Below are positions 1 through 7,316 of a DNA stretch of 9,184 nucleotides, in pieces (position 1 is the stretch's first letter; every line of letters starts with the position of its first letter). Source of the DNA: Vulcanimicrobiota bacterium (GTDB taxonomy: Bacteria; Vulcanimicrobiota; Vulcanimicrobiia; Vulcanimicrobiales; Vulcanimicrobiaceae). Made by a program: the position numbers and the translations under genes. The stretch spans positions 1 to 9,184 of the forward strand of contig JAFAOZ010000099.1 in the NCBI GenBank assembly GCA_019247395.1. Direction: 5' to 3'. The notes beneath the pieces were generated by a model that saw nothing but the letters and a program-made list of their open reading frames with translations, did no database searches and had not been told where the DNA came from.

Positions 1-619
1 CAAGCTTATGCTGCAGATCTTCAAGCAAGTTGATGACCTGCGCCTGAATCGAAACGTCGAGCGCGGAAACCGGCTCATCGCACACAATGAATTTCGGATC
101 GACAGCGAGCGCGCGCGCTATTCCGACGCGCTGGCGTTGACCGCCGGAAAACTCGTGCGGATATCGGTTCGCGTGATACGGCTGGAGACCAACGAGCTTG
201 AGCAGCTCCTGAACGCGCTCATCGATCTGCCCGGCGGCGGCCATGCCGTGGATTCGCAGCGGCTCGGAGATGATTTCGCGGATCGTCATGCGCGGATTGA
301 GCGATGCGAACGGGTCCTGAAAAATGATCTGCATCGAGCCCCGAAGGCGACGAACTTCGCTCCGATTCATGCCCAAAACGCTGCGCCCCTCGAAGCGAAT
401 GTCGCCCTTGGTAGCGGGTAGCAAACGGAGCAGGAGCCGTCCGATGGTCGTCTTCCCGGAGCCCGACTCGCCGACGAGTCCGAGCGTCTCGCCCTCATTG
501 ATGCGAAACGACACGCCGTCCACAGCGCGCACGTCGGCAACGTGGCGCGACATCAGTCCGGCATGGATCGGGAAATATTTGAAAAGGTCGGTGGCCTCGA
601 CGAGCGCGCCGTTGTTCAT
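1..619 (-). CDS. Oligopeptide/dipeptide ABC transporter ATP-binding protein (OppF/DppF type), 3' end cut by window edge
   Basis: I translated this by hand from the minus strand. It starts at ATG 619-617, directly after the TAA of the upstream ATPase gene (622-620), and stays open to base 1, giving 206 residues. Walker A is GESGSGKT at 50-57, the Q-loop is FQDP at 100-103, the ABC signature is FSGGQRQR at 157-164, and Walker B runs into the D-loop at about 178-188 ([11 protein letters not shown]). The H-loop and the C-terminal oligopeptide domain lie beyond the edge. The family hydrolyses ATP in the cytoplasm to drive import of di- or oligopeptides (sometimes nickel or other solutes), usually as a heterodimer with a DppD/OppD subunit, which is exactly the upstream neighbour. 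With zero spacing and no clear Shine-Dalgarno sequence, translation is probably coupled to the upstream gene. The substrate cannot be read from this fragment, and no permease or binding-protein gene is visible. Confidence 0.93.
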   Translation of the reverse strand, partial: MNNGALVEATDLFKYFPIHAGLMSRHVADVRAVDGVSFRINEGETLGLVGESGSGKTTIGRLLLRLLPATKGDIRFEGRSVLGMNRSEVRRLRGSMQIIFQDPFASLNPRMTIREIISEPLRIHGMAAAGQIDERVQELLKLVGLQPYHANRYPHEFSGGQRQRVGIARALAVDPKFIVCDEPVSALDVSIQAQVINLLEDLQHKL

Positions 620-1648
620 TTATGTATGACTGCCGGCGGGCGCCGTCGGGAAGTTTTGCGCCTCGGCCGGACGCTGGTCACGTGCGCGTTCGTCATAGAG
701 ATAGCACCGCGCAACGTGGCCCGCACCGAAATCGTAGAGCGGTACCGGATTGTCGCAGATCGGCATACGGTACGTACAGCGCCGGGCAAAGGCGCAACCC
801 GGCGGGAGCCGCAGCAGGTTCGGCGGCTGCCCGGGAATCGGCTCGAGACGCCGGTGCTCGCTCTCGTCGAGCCGCGGCAGCGACGCCAGCAGGCCCTGCG
901 TATACGGCATGCGCGGCTCGCTGAAGATTTGCTCGGCCGTTCCGTATTCGACCATATTTCCGCCGTACATCACCATCACGTTGCGGCAGAACTCGGCGAC
1001 AACGCCTAAATCATGCGTGATCAGAATGATGGCCGCGCCGGTTTCGCGTTGGAGGTCGTCCATAAGCTCGAGCACCTGCGCCTGAATCGTGACGTCGAGC
1101 GCCGTCGTAGGCTCGTCGGCGATCAGCAGCTGCGGATTGCACGAGAGCGCCATCGCGATCATCACGCGCTGACGCATACCGCCGGAGAACTGATGCGGAT
1201 AGTCGCCGAGCCGTTTTTCGGCGAGCGGAATGCGAACTTTATTGAGCATTTCGATCGCGCGATCGCGCGCTTCCCGGTTCCCCAAGCCCAGATGCAGACG
1301 AACCGCTTCGGAGATCTGCTCGCCGATGGTGAGCACCGGATTGAGCGAGGTCATTGGGTCCTGGAAGATCATCGCGATCTTATAGCCGCGAATTCGCCGC
1401 ATTTCGGCTTCGCTCTTATCGGGCAAATTTTCGCCGTTGAAAGCGATGCGATCGGCGGTAACCGTCGCCGTTCGGCCCAAGAGGCGCATGATCGAAAGCG
1501 CCGTCACCGATTTGCCGGAACCGGACTCGCCGACTATTCCAAGCGTTTCGCCGGCGTCGAGCTTAAACGAAAGTCCGTTGACCGCGGTGACCGGCCCATC
1601 TTCCGTTCGGAAAGTGGTCTTGAGATTCTCGACCTCGAGGAGCGGCAA
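620..1648 (-). CDS. Oligopeptide/dipeptide ABC transporter ATP-binding protein (OppD/DppD type)
   Basis: The 342-residue protein has the normal length for DppD/OppD. Walker A is GESGSGKS at 40-47, the Q-loop FQDP at 95-98, the signature FSGGMRQR at 154-161, Walker B LLIADE at 174-179, and the H-loop His is 212 (LITHD). The C-terminal oligopeptide-transporter domain carries four cysteines, C285, C291, C298 and C315. In this family such a set is reported to bind an iron-sulfur cluster. The start is TTG at 1648-1646, because the secG stop lies in the same frame 12 bp upstream and the N-terminus PLLEVENL is where the family normally begins. An AGGA at 1662-1659 overlaps the secG stop and sits 10 nt from the TTG, a rather long spacing. 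The role is cytoplasmic ATP hydrolysis for peptide import together with the next gene; the exact substrate is unknown. Confidence 0.95.
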   Translation of the reverse strand: MPLLEVENLKTTFRTEDGPVTAVNGLSFKLDAGETLGIVGESGSGKSVTALSIMRLLGRTATVTADRIAFNGENLPDKSEAEMRRIRGYKIAMIFQDPMTSLNPVLTIGEQISEAVRLHLGLGNREARDRAIEMLNKVRIPLAEKRLGDYPHQFSGGMRQRVMIAMALSCNPQLLIADEPTTALDVTIQAQVLELMDDLQRETGAAIILITHDLGVVAEFCRNVMVMYGGNMVEYGTAEQIFSEPRMPYTQGLLASLPRLDESEHRRLEPIPGQPPNLLRLPPGCAFARRCTYRMPICDNPVPLYDFGAGHVARCYLYDERARDQRPAEAQNFPTAPAGSHT

Positions 1649-1660
1649 CGCGCCTGAGTC

Positions 1661-2053
1661 CTATATCCCAGTCAGCGAGAGCACGAAAGCGGAAGCGACG
1701 AAGACGACGGCCGCAACGCCGGTCCACCGTTTGAGCAGCTCCTCCGCGCCAAGCCGTCCACGATACGACGATTCGACGCGACCGCCGATCGAGCCGGTCA
1801 ACCCTTCTTGCTTCGTCGTCTGAATCGCCAGCAAAAAGATCAGCGCGATTGCGGCGATGATGAAAATGCCCGCGATTCCGTGGGTCAGCCAGGGCAGGTG
1901 CTGCGAGAACCAAGTGGTTGGAGCAGGCTGCGGAACGACCGGCGGCGCGGCAGGGAGAGGCGAGGACGCGGCGGCGCCACGCGGCAACGGCGAGGCCGCG
2001 GCCGCGGGTACGGCGTTCGCAGCGGCCGTAGCGACCATCAACAGGGGGTTCAT
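1661..2053 (-). CDS. secG: Protein-export membrane protein SecG with Pro/Ala-rich N-terminal extension
   Basis: SecG is the small two-helix subunit of the SecYEG translocation channel. The 130-residue protein has TM1 at about 58-77, then the characteristic cytoplasmic stretch from QTTKQEGLTGSIGG (78-91) to the short LGAEELLKRWT segment (101-111), then TM2 at about 111-128. This is the usual SecG arrangement (helix, Q plus Gly-rich loop, a 'fL.r.T' segment, helix). The start is ATG 2053-2051, with AGAGGA at 2066-2061 seven nt upstream. I see no later start codon before TM1, so the roughly 55-residue Ala/Pro-rich N-terminal extension looks real. SecG is normally about 75 residues and starts at TM1, so this is unusual. 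The ABC ATPase gene follows 12 bp downstream in the same frame. Identity rests on the TM1-loop-TM2 pattern in a short, poorly conserved family. Confidence 0.83.
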   Translation of the reverse strand: MNPLLMVATAAANAVPAAAASPLPRGAAASSPLPAAPPVVPQPAPTTWFSQHLPWLTHGIAGIFIIAAIALIFLLAIQTTKQEGLTGSIGGRVESSYRGRLGAEELLKRWTGVAAVVFVASAFVLSLTGI

Positions 2054-2130
2054 TGCGGCATCCTCTCTACGACCGCATCGGCCGAACCGCCTGCAGCATG
2101 ACAGTTTTAAGGAGGAGCGAACCAGGCGGG
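2054..2130. promoter_or_regulatory. Divergent intergenic region between secG and the PAP2-like gene
   Basis: These 77 bp separate two divergent operons, so promoters for both should lie here or just inside the flanking genes. I could not pick out a convincing -35/-10 pair on either strand. The region holds the secG ribosome binding site (2061-2066) and a perfect AAGGAGG on the plus strand at 2109-2115, which has no start codon at normal spacing. Confidence 0.4.
2061..2066 (-). promoter_or_regulatory. Ribosome binding site of secG
   Basis: AGAGGA on the minus strand lies 7 nt before ATG 2053-2051. It decides the start and makes the N-terminal extension part of the protein. Confidence 0.7.
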
Positions 2131-2802
2131 GTGCCCGAATCGCGGATGTACGGAGATCCGTTCGAGGCGATCGTTCCAATCAAGAAACGCGGCGTCTGGC
2201 GCGAACTGGCCCGCAGCCTCTCGACGATCTTCAATCCCTTTCTGACCGCGTTTGCGCTCTTCGCCATCCTCGCTCATGTCGGCGCTCGGGACACATTGGA
2301 TTTCTGGCGCCTGCTCTTTATATCGACCTTCTTCGTCTCGATCGGGCCGATGCTGCACGTCTTTTGGCTCAACGCAACCGATCGGATCTCCGATCTCGAC
2401 ATGTCGCTGCGCGCCGAGCGCGAGCTGGTCTTTAGCGCATTCGTCGTCTTCGACGTTCTGGGCGTCGCGACGCTTTGGCTCATTCACGTGCCGCGTTTGA
2501 TGATCGCGGCAATGCTCGGCTACACCGTCTCGACCCTCATCGTGCAATACATTACGCGTTACTGGAAGATTAGTACGCACGCGCTCGGCATTACGGCGCC
2601 GCTCGCGGCGCTGACGCTGCTGTACGGCCGCCAGCCGCTGCCGTTCCTGGTGTTAATTCCGATGGTCGGTTGGGCGCGCGTCTATCTCAAAGCGCATACG
2701 CTCGCGCAAGTTCTGGCGGGCGCCGCCCTTGCCGTCGCGACGACCGCCTTCTTCTTTTCGCTCTTCCACGTCGGGTTGCTCTCCGCGTCGCCGGCCCGCT
2801 AA
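2131..2802 (+). CDS. PAP2-superfamily-like integral membrane protein with altered catalytic residues
   Basis: The 223-residue protein is very hydrophobic, with helices at about 36-51, 60-80, 99-118, 123-142, 154-166, 170-182 and 194-214. The region KISTHA (146-151), followed about 30 residues later by ARVYLKAHTLAQ (182-193), has the spacing of PAP2 phosphatase motifs 2 (PSGH) and 3 (SRx5Hx3D). His150, Arg183 and His189 are kept, but the PSG before the first His, the Ser of motif 3 and the final Asp (Gln193 here) are changed. Motif 1 may correspond to RAERE at 94-98. PAP2 enzymes remove phosphate from lipid phosphates such as undecaprenyl or phosphatidate phosphate; whether this one is active is unclear. 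The start is uncertain: GTG 2131 is chosen, while ATG 2098 (no ribosome site) and ATG 2146 are in frame. It heads an operon with the flavin oxidase, whose start is 5 bp past this stop. Confidence 0.7.
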   Translation: MPESRMYGDPFEAIVPIKKRGVWRELARSLSTIFNPFLTAFALFAILAHVGARDTLDFWRLLFISTFFVSIGPMLHVFWLNATDRISDLDMSLRAERELVFSAFVVFDVLGVATLWLIHVPRLMIAAMLGYTVSTLIVQYITRYWKISTHALGITAPLAALTLLYGRQPLPFLVLIPMVGWARVYLKAHTLAQVLAGAALAVATTAFFFSLFHVGLLSASPAR

Positions 2803-2807
2803 CTCTC

Positions 2808-4106
2808 GTGGAGTTCGACGCGATCGTCATCGGCGCAGGCGCGGCGGGGCTGATGGCAGCACGCGAGCTTGCAGCCCGTTCGCTTCGAGTTGCGCTGGTC
2901 GAGGCACGCGACCGCGTCGGGGGCCGCGTCTGGACGCAGCCGACGTCGCTCGCGGCCGCGCCGGCCGAACTCGGTGCCGAGTTCATTCACGGGCCGGCCG
3001 TTGAAACGAAGACGCTGCTACGTGGTGCCGGCATGACGACAATCGAGCTCGGCGACGAATCTTGGACTCAGACGCCACGCGGACTCGAACCTTCGGAGAC
3101 CGACTTTATCGCCGCTGCGAGTCTTTTTGAGGAAGCGCAAAGGCTAGCCGATGACGAGAGCGTCGACGACTTCCTAAAGCGTTTCGCAACCGATGAGACA
3201 AAACGTCCGCTTGCAGCGGCCGCTCGCGCGTTCGTGGAAGGCTTCGATGCAGCGGATCCGGCGATTGCGAGCGTGCGTGGAATCGCCGACGAGTGGCAGT
3301 CTGGTGCCGATGCAACCAGTGCGCGCCCCTGCGGAGGGTATCAGCCGCTGGTTGAGAGCCTGTTTAACGCTTGCACCGCCGCCGGCGCGCGCATCTTCCT
3401 TTCCACCATCGTTCGGCATATCGCGTGGGGGCCAAACGGGGTTGCAATCGACGTTCAGAGCGCCGCGCAGACGGTTCGAACGCTTCGCGCGCGAAACGCG
3501 ATCGTTACGCTGCCGGTCGGCGTCCTGCGCAGCACGGATGCCGCAGGCGTGACGTTTGAGCCTCGCCTCCCGCAATCGAAGCGCGACGCGCTCGAACGTA
3601 TCGAGATGGGGCACGTAGTGAAGGTTGCGCTCGAGTTTCGAAGCGCTTTTTGGGAACGAATCCATGGTGGGCGATATGGCGAAGCGGCCTTCTTCCGCAG
3701 TGAAACTTCGGCGTTCCCCGCATATTGGACGCAGTTTCCCCTCCGCACCGAGCTCGTGCTCGCATGGGCCGGCGGCCCGAAGGCGACTGCGCTTATGCAT
3801 GAAGGTCGCGATGCGCTCATCAAACGCGCGTTGAATGGCTTCGGGGAACTCTTCGGCGAGCCGGAGCTTGCGCGCAGTGAATTCAAAACCGCCTACACGC
3901 ACGACTGGAACGGCGACCCGTTCTCCCGCGGCGCCTACAGCTATCTCACCGTCGGCGCCGCCGATGCGCGCCGCGTGCTGGGAGTTCCGATTGAGGAGAC
4001 GCTCTTTTTCGCGGGAGAGGCGACCTCCACAGACGGTCAAGGCGGAACCGTGAACGGCGCCCTTCAGACCGGGCAGCGCGCCGCGGCGGAACTCCTCGAT
4101 GCTTGA
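2808..4106 (+). CDS. Flavin-containing amine oxidase (FAD-dependent oxidoreductase)
   Basis: This 432-residue protein has the two ends diagnostic of the flavin amine oxidase family (monoamine and polyamine oxidases, related desaturases). At the N-terminus is the FAD-binding Rossmann motif GAGAAG (9-14), Glu32 for the ribose, and GGRVW (38-42). At the C-terminus are W367 and DPFSRGAY (370-377), then FFAGEAT (400-406) and GTVNGALQTG (413-422). Ala376 stands where monoamine oxidases carry the Cys that binds FAD covalently, so FAD is probably non-covalent. No signal peptide is seen. The start is GTG 2808: the motif begins 8 residues later and an upstream extension would run into the PAP2-like gene. 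It lies 5 bp after that gene and overlaps the next by 8 bp, so the three are probably co-translated. The substrate is unknown; polyamine, amino-acid and other amine substrates are all possible. Confidence 0.9.
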   Translation: MEFDAIVIGAGAAGLMAARELAARSLRVALVEARDRVGGRVWTQPTSLAAAPAELGAEFIHGPAVETKTLLRGAGMTTIELGDESWTQTPRGLEPSETDFIAAASLFEEAQRLADDESVDDFLKRFATDETKRPLAAAARAFVEGFDAADPAIASVRGIADEWQSGADATSARPCGGYQPLVESLFNACTAAGARIFLSTIVRHIAWGPNGVAIDVQSAAQTVRTLRARNAIVTLPVGVLRSTDAAGVTFEPRLPQSKRDALERIEMGHVVKVALEFRSAFWERIHGGRYGEAAFFRSETSAFPAYWTQFPLRTELVLAWAGGPKATALMHEGRDALIKRALNGFGELFGEPELARSEFKTAYTHDWNGDPFSRGAYSYLTVGAADARRVLGVPIEETLFFAGEATSTDGQGGTVNGALQTGQRAAAELLDA

Positions 4107-4680
4107 AAGTACGCCGTCGCTGCTCGGCCCGTGGTCGAGCTTTTACGTCATGACGGGCCCCTCCGCCGCCGCCCTGGTCGGCCTGATGTTCGTGGTCATC
4201 ACCTTAACGTCGAGTCGCGATCTTTCAACGGTGAGCGACATCGAAACGCGCCGTGCCGGCATTGCGAATTTCAGTACGCCGACCGTCGTGCATCTCGCCG
4301 CCGCGCTCTTTGTTTCAGCGATTTTGGTCGCGCCTTGGAAAGCTTTTTTCCTACCCGCGCTTTCCGTTGGACTCGTCGGTCTCTATGGCTTCGCCTATTG
4401 CCTGCGCATCGTTTATCGCGCACGGATGCTGCGCAGATATCAGGCAGACACCGAGGATTGGACTTGGTACTGGATTCTGCCGCTATTGGCGTACGTCGCA
4501 ATGGTCGCGGCGACCATTGCACTGCATTGGATTCCGAGGATCGCGCTCTTTGGCATTGGCGGCGGAGTGCTGCTCTTGCTGCTCGTCGGGATTCACAATG
4601 CCTGGGACATCGTGACCTATGTCACCGTGGACCTCGAGGAGTCAGCGGGAGGCGGGCACGAGAATACCGACGCGCGCTAG
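4099..4680 (+). CDS. Hypothetical integral membrane protein (five predicted helices)
   Basis: The function is not recognised. The 193-residue protein has five probable transmembrane helices, at about 17-37, 61-79, 84-105, 123-143 and 146-166, with a short N-terminal tail and an acidic, Gly-containing C-terminal tail from about 178. The opening FYVMTGPSAAALVGLMFVVITL resembles conserved membrane proteins of unknown function from soil bacteria, where an aromatic-Y-x-x-T/I-G-x-x-A-A-A-L-x-G-L-x-F pattern recurs; this is from memory and not searched. ATG 4099 overlaps the amine oxidase stop (4104-4106), indicating translational coupling. The 3' end overlaps convergent murI by 39 bp (4642-4680), and no terminator is evident between the two. 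It may be a membrane partner of the oxidase, but that rests on position alone. Confidence 0.8.
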   Translation: MLESTPSLLGPWSSFYVMTGPSAAALVGLMFVVITLTSSRDLSTVSDIETRRAGIANFSTPTVVHLAAALFVSAILVAPWKAFFLPALSVGLVGLYGFAYCLRIVYRARMLRRYQADTEDWTWYWILPLLAYVAMVAATIALHWIPRIALFGIGGGVLLLLLVGIHNAWDIVTYVTVDLEESAGGGHENTDAR

Positions 4681-5391
4681 GCTCGCCCGAAAAGCGACTT
4701 CATCACCGCTTGTCACGTATTCCGTTCTTCCAGCGCCCTGCGCTCGCGTTCCGAGCAGCAGCTCGGCGCGCTGGGCCTGCATGAGCGCGGGATCCACGAG
4801 CGCGACGTCGTTCCCGAGCACCGCGCGGAAGTGACTGTCGAGCATGGGATAATGGGTGCATCCGTAGACGACCGCGTCGAGATCGAGCGGCAGATGCGCG
4901 CAGACCTCTTCAACCGCCGCGCGCGGCTCGTCGCCTAAAAGCGCGCCGGCCTCGACGAGCGGCACGAGTGCCGGTGCAGGCACTTCGACGACGTCGATGC
5001 CGCCGACGCGCGCGCGCAGCGTCCGCCCGTACGAGCCCGCGCCGACCGTTGCGGCCGTTGCGACGACGCCGACTCGCGCAAAGCCTCCGCGTTCCACCGC
5101 CATCGCGGCCGATTCGATCAGATCGAGGATCGGTACGCGAGAGGCGGGCCAACCGTAGCGTTCCGCAATCGCGCACGACGTATTGCAGGCCATCACGATC
5201 GCATCGACGCCGTACTGCTCGAAGCGATCGAGATTCGCACGAAGCAGCTGCAGCAGCTCTCCGTGCGTGCGATCGCCGTACGGCACGTGCGCCTGATCGG
5301 CGAAAAAGACGAGATCCGCTGCGGGCATTTGCTCGCGGATCCGCGCGAGCACGGTGAGGCCACCGAGTCCCGAATCGAAGAGCCCGATCAC
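4642..5391 (-). CDS. murI: Glutamate racemase MurI
   Basis: Cofactor-independent racemase converting L- to D-glutamate in the cytoplasm for peptidoglycan. The 249-residue protein is slightly shorter than typical (about 265) but holds all family motifs: GLFDSGLGGLTV at 3-14 (Asp6-Ser7 near the substrate), FADQAHVPYG at 30-39, ACNTS at 68-72 with catalytic Cys69, and YGCTHYP at 176-182 with catalytic Cys178 and His180. A late TSGD motif precedes the C-terminus. The start is GTG 5391-5389, preceded by AGGG (5401-5398) at 6 nt; an upstream TTG-type extension would add 28 residues that do not look like MurI. The GTGA overlaps the amidase stop by 4 bp, a typical coupling arrangement. It is the third gene of the GerMN-amidase-murI operon. 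Confidence 0.96.
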   Translation of the reverse strand: MIGLFDSGLGGLTVLARIREQMPAADLVFFADQAHVPYGDRTHGELLQLLRANLDRFEQYGVDAIVMACNTSCAIAERYGWPASRVPILDLIESAAMAVERGGFARVGVVATAATVGAGSYGRTLRARVGGIDVVEVPAPALVPLVEAGALLGDEPRAAVEEVCAHLPLDLDAVVYGCTHYPMLDSHFRAVLGNDVALVDPALMQAQRAELLLGTRAQGAGRTEYVTSGDEVAFRASLARVGILVPASR

Positions 5392-7316
5392 TGTGCGCCC
5401 TGGTTGGAAGCCGGGTAGGCCCGCGTGTACTGGCCGATGCCGTCGGCAATCTCCTGCGCGACTTTCTGACGCCACGCGGCGGATGCCAGCAGCGCGTAAT
5501 CGGTTGGGTTGGTCAGAAATGCCGTTTCGATCAGCACCGCAGGCATGCGCGTATGATAGGTGACGTAGTAATGTGCTTTGATCACGCCGTCGTCTTTGGT
5601 ACCGTCTTGCGCCAGCTGCGCTTCAATCATATGACCGAGCGGTACGTCTTCGGGCTTCGAGATATAGCACGTCGTACCGGACGGACCGGAATTGATGAAC
5701 GCATTGGCGTGGACGCTCACGAAGAGCCTGGCTCCTGCTTTATTGGCAACGTCCACACGGGCTTGCAGCTCGTCATGCGCGGAATCGTTCGGCGCGTACA
5801 CGTCCACGTCGGCCTCGCGCGTCAGCTTCACTTCCCAGCCGCGCGCGACCAATATGTCGCGAAGACGCCTTGCCATGTCGAGCGTAAGGTCGGCTTCCTT
5901 CAATCCGCCGTGCTCGGTTCCCGAATCGCTGCCGCCGTGCCCGGGGTCGATCACGATGAGCCGCGGATTCGCCGGCACGTAGCTGCTGCGCGGGCCGAAC
6001 TTCCAGCCGCCGGTGTCTGTCGTGCCGTTATCCGCCGGCGCGTTGTCGGCGGGCGCCGGGGTAACGGGCGCCGGATTCTGTTCGCCGCTCGAAACGATGC
6101 TTCCGATCGTTCCGCTTCCCGATCGTGCTGCATCGTCGCTCACTGCGTCGTTGCCTACTTGGATCTGAAGACCGTTCGAGGACGGCGAGACGGTAATCGC
6201 GTTTGACTGCCCCAACGTGAGCGCAACCCGCACCGTCGCCGCGTCGATTTGTCGCGCGCGCATCGAAATCACCGGGCTCGGCGCGGCTTGGTCGATGGGC
6301 GGACCCTGCAGCTGCGCGTTCTTGACGTCAACCCAAAAGCGATTGTCGGGATCGCGCAACCGGTGCCATGTGAAGGACGCATTTCCGTTCACCGCGACCG
6401 TGACGATCACACCGGAATCGGAGGCCTGCGAGCTGACGCTCGTAACGATTGCCGGCCCACTCGCGTTTGCTTCCGACGCGTTGCCGGCGTTCTCCGTTCC
6501 GGATGGCTCCGGTTCGGGTGTCGGTGATTCCTCGGCGACGCTCTGCGGCGATGCCTTACCTGCCGTGACCGCGAGCACGACGTCGCGTTCGCCGTTATTT
6601 TGAGGAGCGCGCGCTGCCGCGCCGGGCGCAAGCGCGACGATAACGGTGGTGACCGGAGCGCGAACCGTGCCGCTCGCAGTGACTTGCACCGAGCGCACCC
6701 CGCCGGTGTTGATTTGCCGCGTACCGACAAGCGCCGTTCCGACGCCGTCGAACGCGTACGTCACCGCCGACGCGCTTTGCGCGATGACGCGCGGATGCAG
6801 CGGTGCGCCGCCATGCGCCAATAACGTGACGCGATCGCGCAACGCGCGCACCTCCAGGCTTGCCAGCTGCGGCTGCAGCACCTTTGTCGCGCCGTCCTCA
6901 CGCAGCGCAAGATCGAGACCGCGTAAGACTTCGTTGAGCGGCAGATACGCTTCGTTGCCGCGCTGATACGGCGCAAAAGCGGCTTGCAGCACGATGGGGC
7001 CGATATCGTACCGGCGGTCCCCAATTGCAAAGCTCACGACGGTCGGTACCGACGTCGTAATCAGCACGTATCGCTCGCCGGGCTTCCACGTCAGCACGGC
7101 ATCGGTGCTGCGCAACAGCGCCGCAAAGCCTGGATCGCCGACGCCAATTGCCGGCGCGCCGCCTTTGGAATCGACGTGCGAGAAGCGAATGGACTGCCCT
7201 TGATAGACCACCGTGAGCGGTGCATCGGCGCGTGCCGGCGCCGCACTGAGTATCGCGAAGAGCGCCGCCGCGGCTAGGCTACCAATCGGAGCGGCGAAGC
7301 GGCTGGTCAAGTTCAA
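5388..7316 (-). CDS. N-acetylmuramoyl-L-alanine amidase (AMIN + Amidase_3), exported
   Basis: Peptidoglycan hydrolase cutting the bond between N-acetylmuramic acid and L-alanine, acting outside the cytoplasmic membrane. The 642-residue protein reads: signal peptide about 1-30 (cleavage likely after APARA); a region like the copper-amine-oxidase N-terminal domain at about 33-140 (YLPLNEVLRGLDL at 124-136); an AMIN-like segment at about 152-250; a Pro/Glu-rich linker at 262-285; a clearer AMIN domain at 289-388; a second low-complexity linker at 398-448; and the Amidase_3 catalytic domain at 453-632. Zn ligands are His460 (DPGHGG), Glu474 and His536 (SVHANA); Glu597 (LIETAFLTN) is catalytic. 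The start is TTG 7316-7314, with GGAGG (7326-7322) five nt upstream; a second TTG at 7310 is less well spaced. It starts inside the GerMN gene (38-bp overlap) and ends on the murI start. AMIN domains are known to target amidases to the wall or division site. Confidence 0.95.
   Translation of the reverse strand: MNLTSRFAAPIGSLAAAALFAILSAAPARADAPLTVVYQGQSIRFSHVDSKGGAPAIGVGDPGFAALLRSTDAVLTWKPGERYVLITTSVPTVVSFAIGDRRYDIGPIVLQAAFAPYQRGNEAYLPLNEVLRGLDLALREDGATKVLQPQLASLEVRALRDRVTLLAHGGAPLHPRVIAQSASAVTYAFDGVGTALVGTRQINTGGVRSVQVTASGTVRAPVTTVIVALAPGAAARAPQNNGERDVVLAVTAGKASPQSVAEESPTPEPEPSGTENAGNASEANASGPAIVTSVSSQASDSGVIVTVAVNGNASFTWHRLRDPDNRFWVDVKNAQLQGPPIDQAAPSPVISMRARQIDAATVRVALTLGQSNAITVSPSSNGLQIQVGNDAVSDDAARSGSGTIGSIVSSGEQNPAPVTPAPADNAPADNGTTDTGGWKFGPRSSYVPANPRLIVIDPGHGGSDSGTEHGGLKEADLTLDMARRLRDILVARGWEVKLTREADVDVYAPNDSAHDELQARVDVANKAGARLFVSVHANAFINSGPSGTTCYISKPEDVPLGHMIEAQLAQDGTKDDGVIKAHYYVTYHTRMPAVLIETAFLTNPTDYALLASAAWRQKVAQEIADGIGQYTRAYPASNQGAQ
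5398..5401 (-). promoter_or_regulatory. Ribosome binding site of murI, inside the amidase gene
   Basis: AGGG on the minus strand lies 6 nt before GTG 5391-5389. It is what selects this start over in-frame codons further upstream. Confidence 0.55.

Noticed and set aside
1..1648. Repeated sequence between about 30-65 and 1070-1105 (CTGCGCCTGAATCG core)
   Set aside because: It encodes the same D-loop region in two paralogous ABC ATPases, so it reflects gene homology and not a separate repeat element.
1013..1657. Plus-strand open frame (214 codons) opposite the DppD-type ATPase gene
   Set aside because: The minus strand carries every ABC ATPase motif; the plus-strand translation is a shadow.
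2670..2807. Upstream extension of the amine oxidase frame
   Set aside because: It overlaps the PAP2-like coding region and gives Arg-rich sequence; GTG 2808 puts the FAD motif at the normal distance from the N-terminus.
3174..4040. Long minus-strand open frame (288 codons) opposite the amine oxidase gene
   Set aside because: It is antisense to a gene with clear flavin-enzyme motifs, its translation is Arg/Ser-rich with no recognisable domain, and such shadow frames are expected in GC-rich DNA.
4131..4784. Plus-strand open frame (217 codons) across the membrane-protein gene
   Set aside because: It is Arg-rich, without membrane helices or motifs, while the overlapping frame gives five clean hydrophobic helices with a coupled start.
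5392..5475. 28-residue N-terminal extension of MurI
   Set aside because: It lies inside the amidase C-terminal coding region and does not resemble MurI; GTG 5391 has a ribosome site and a GTGA overlap.
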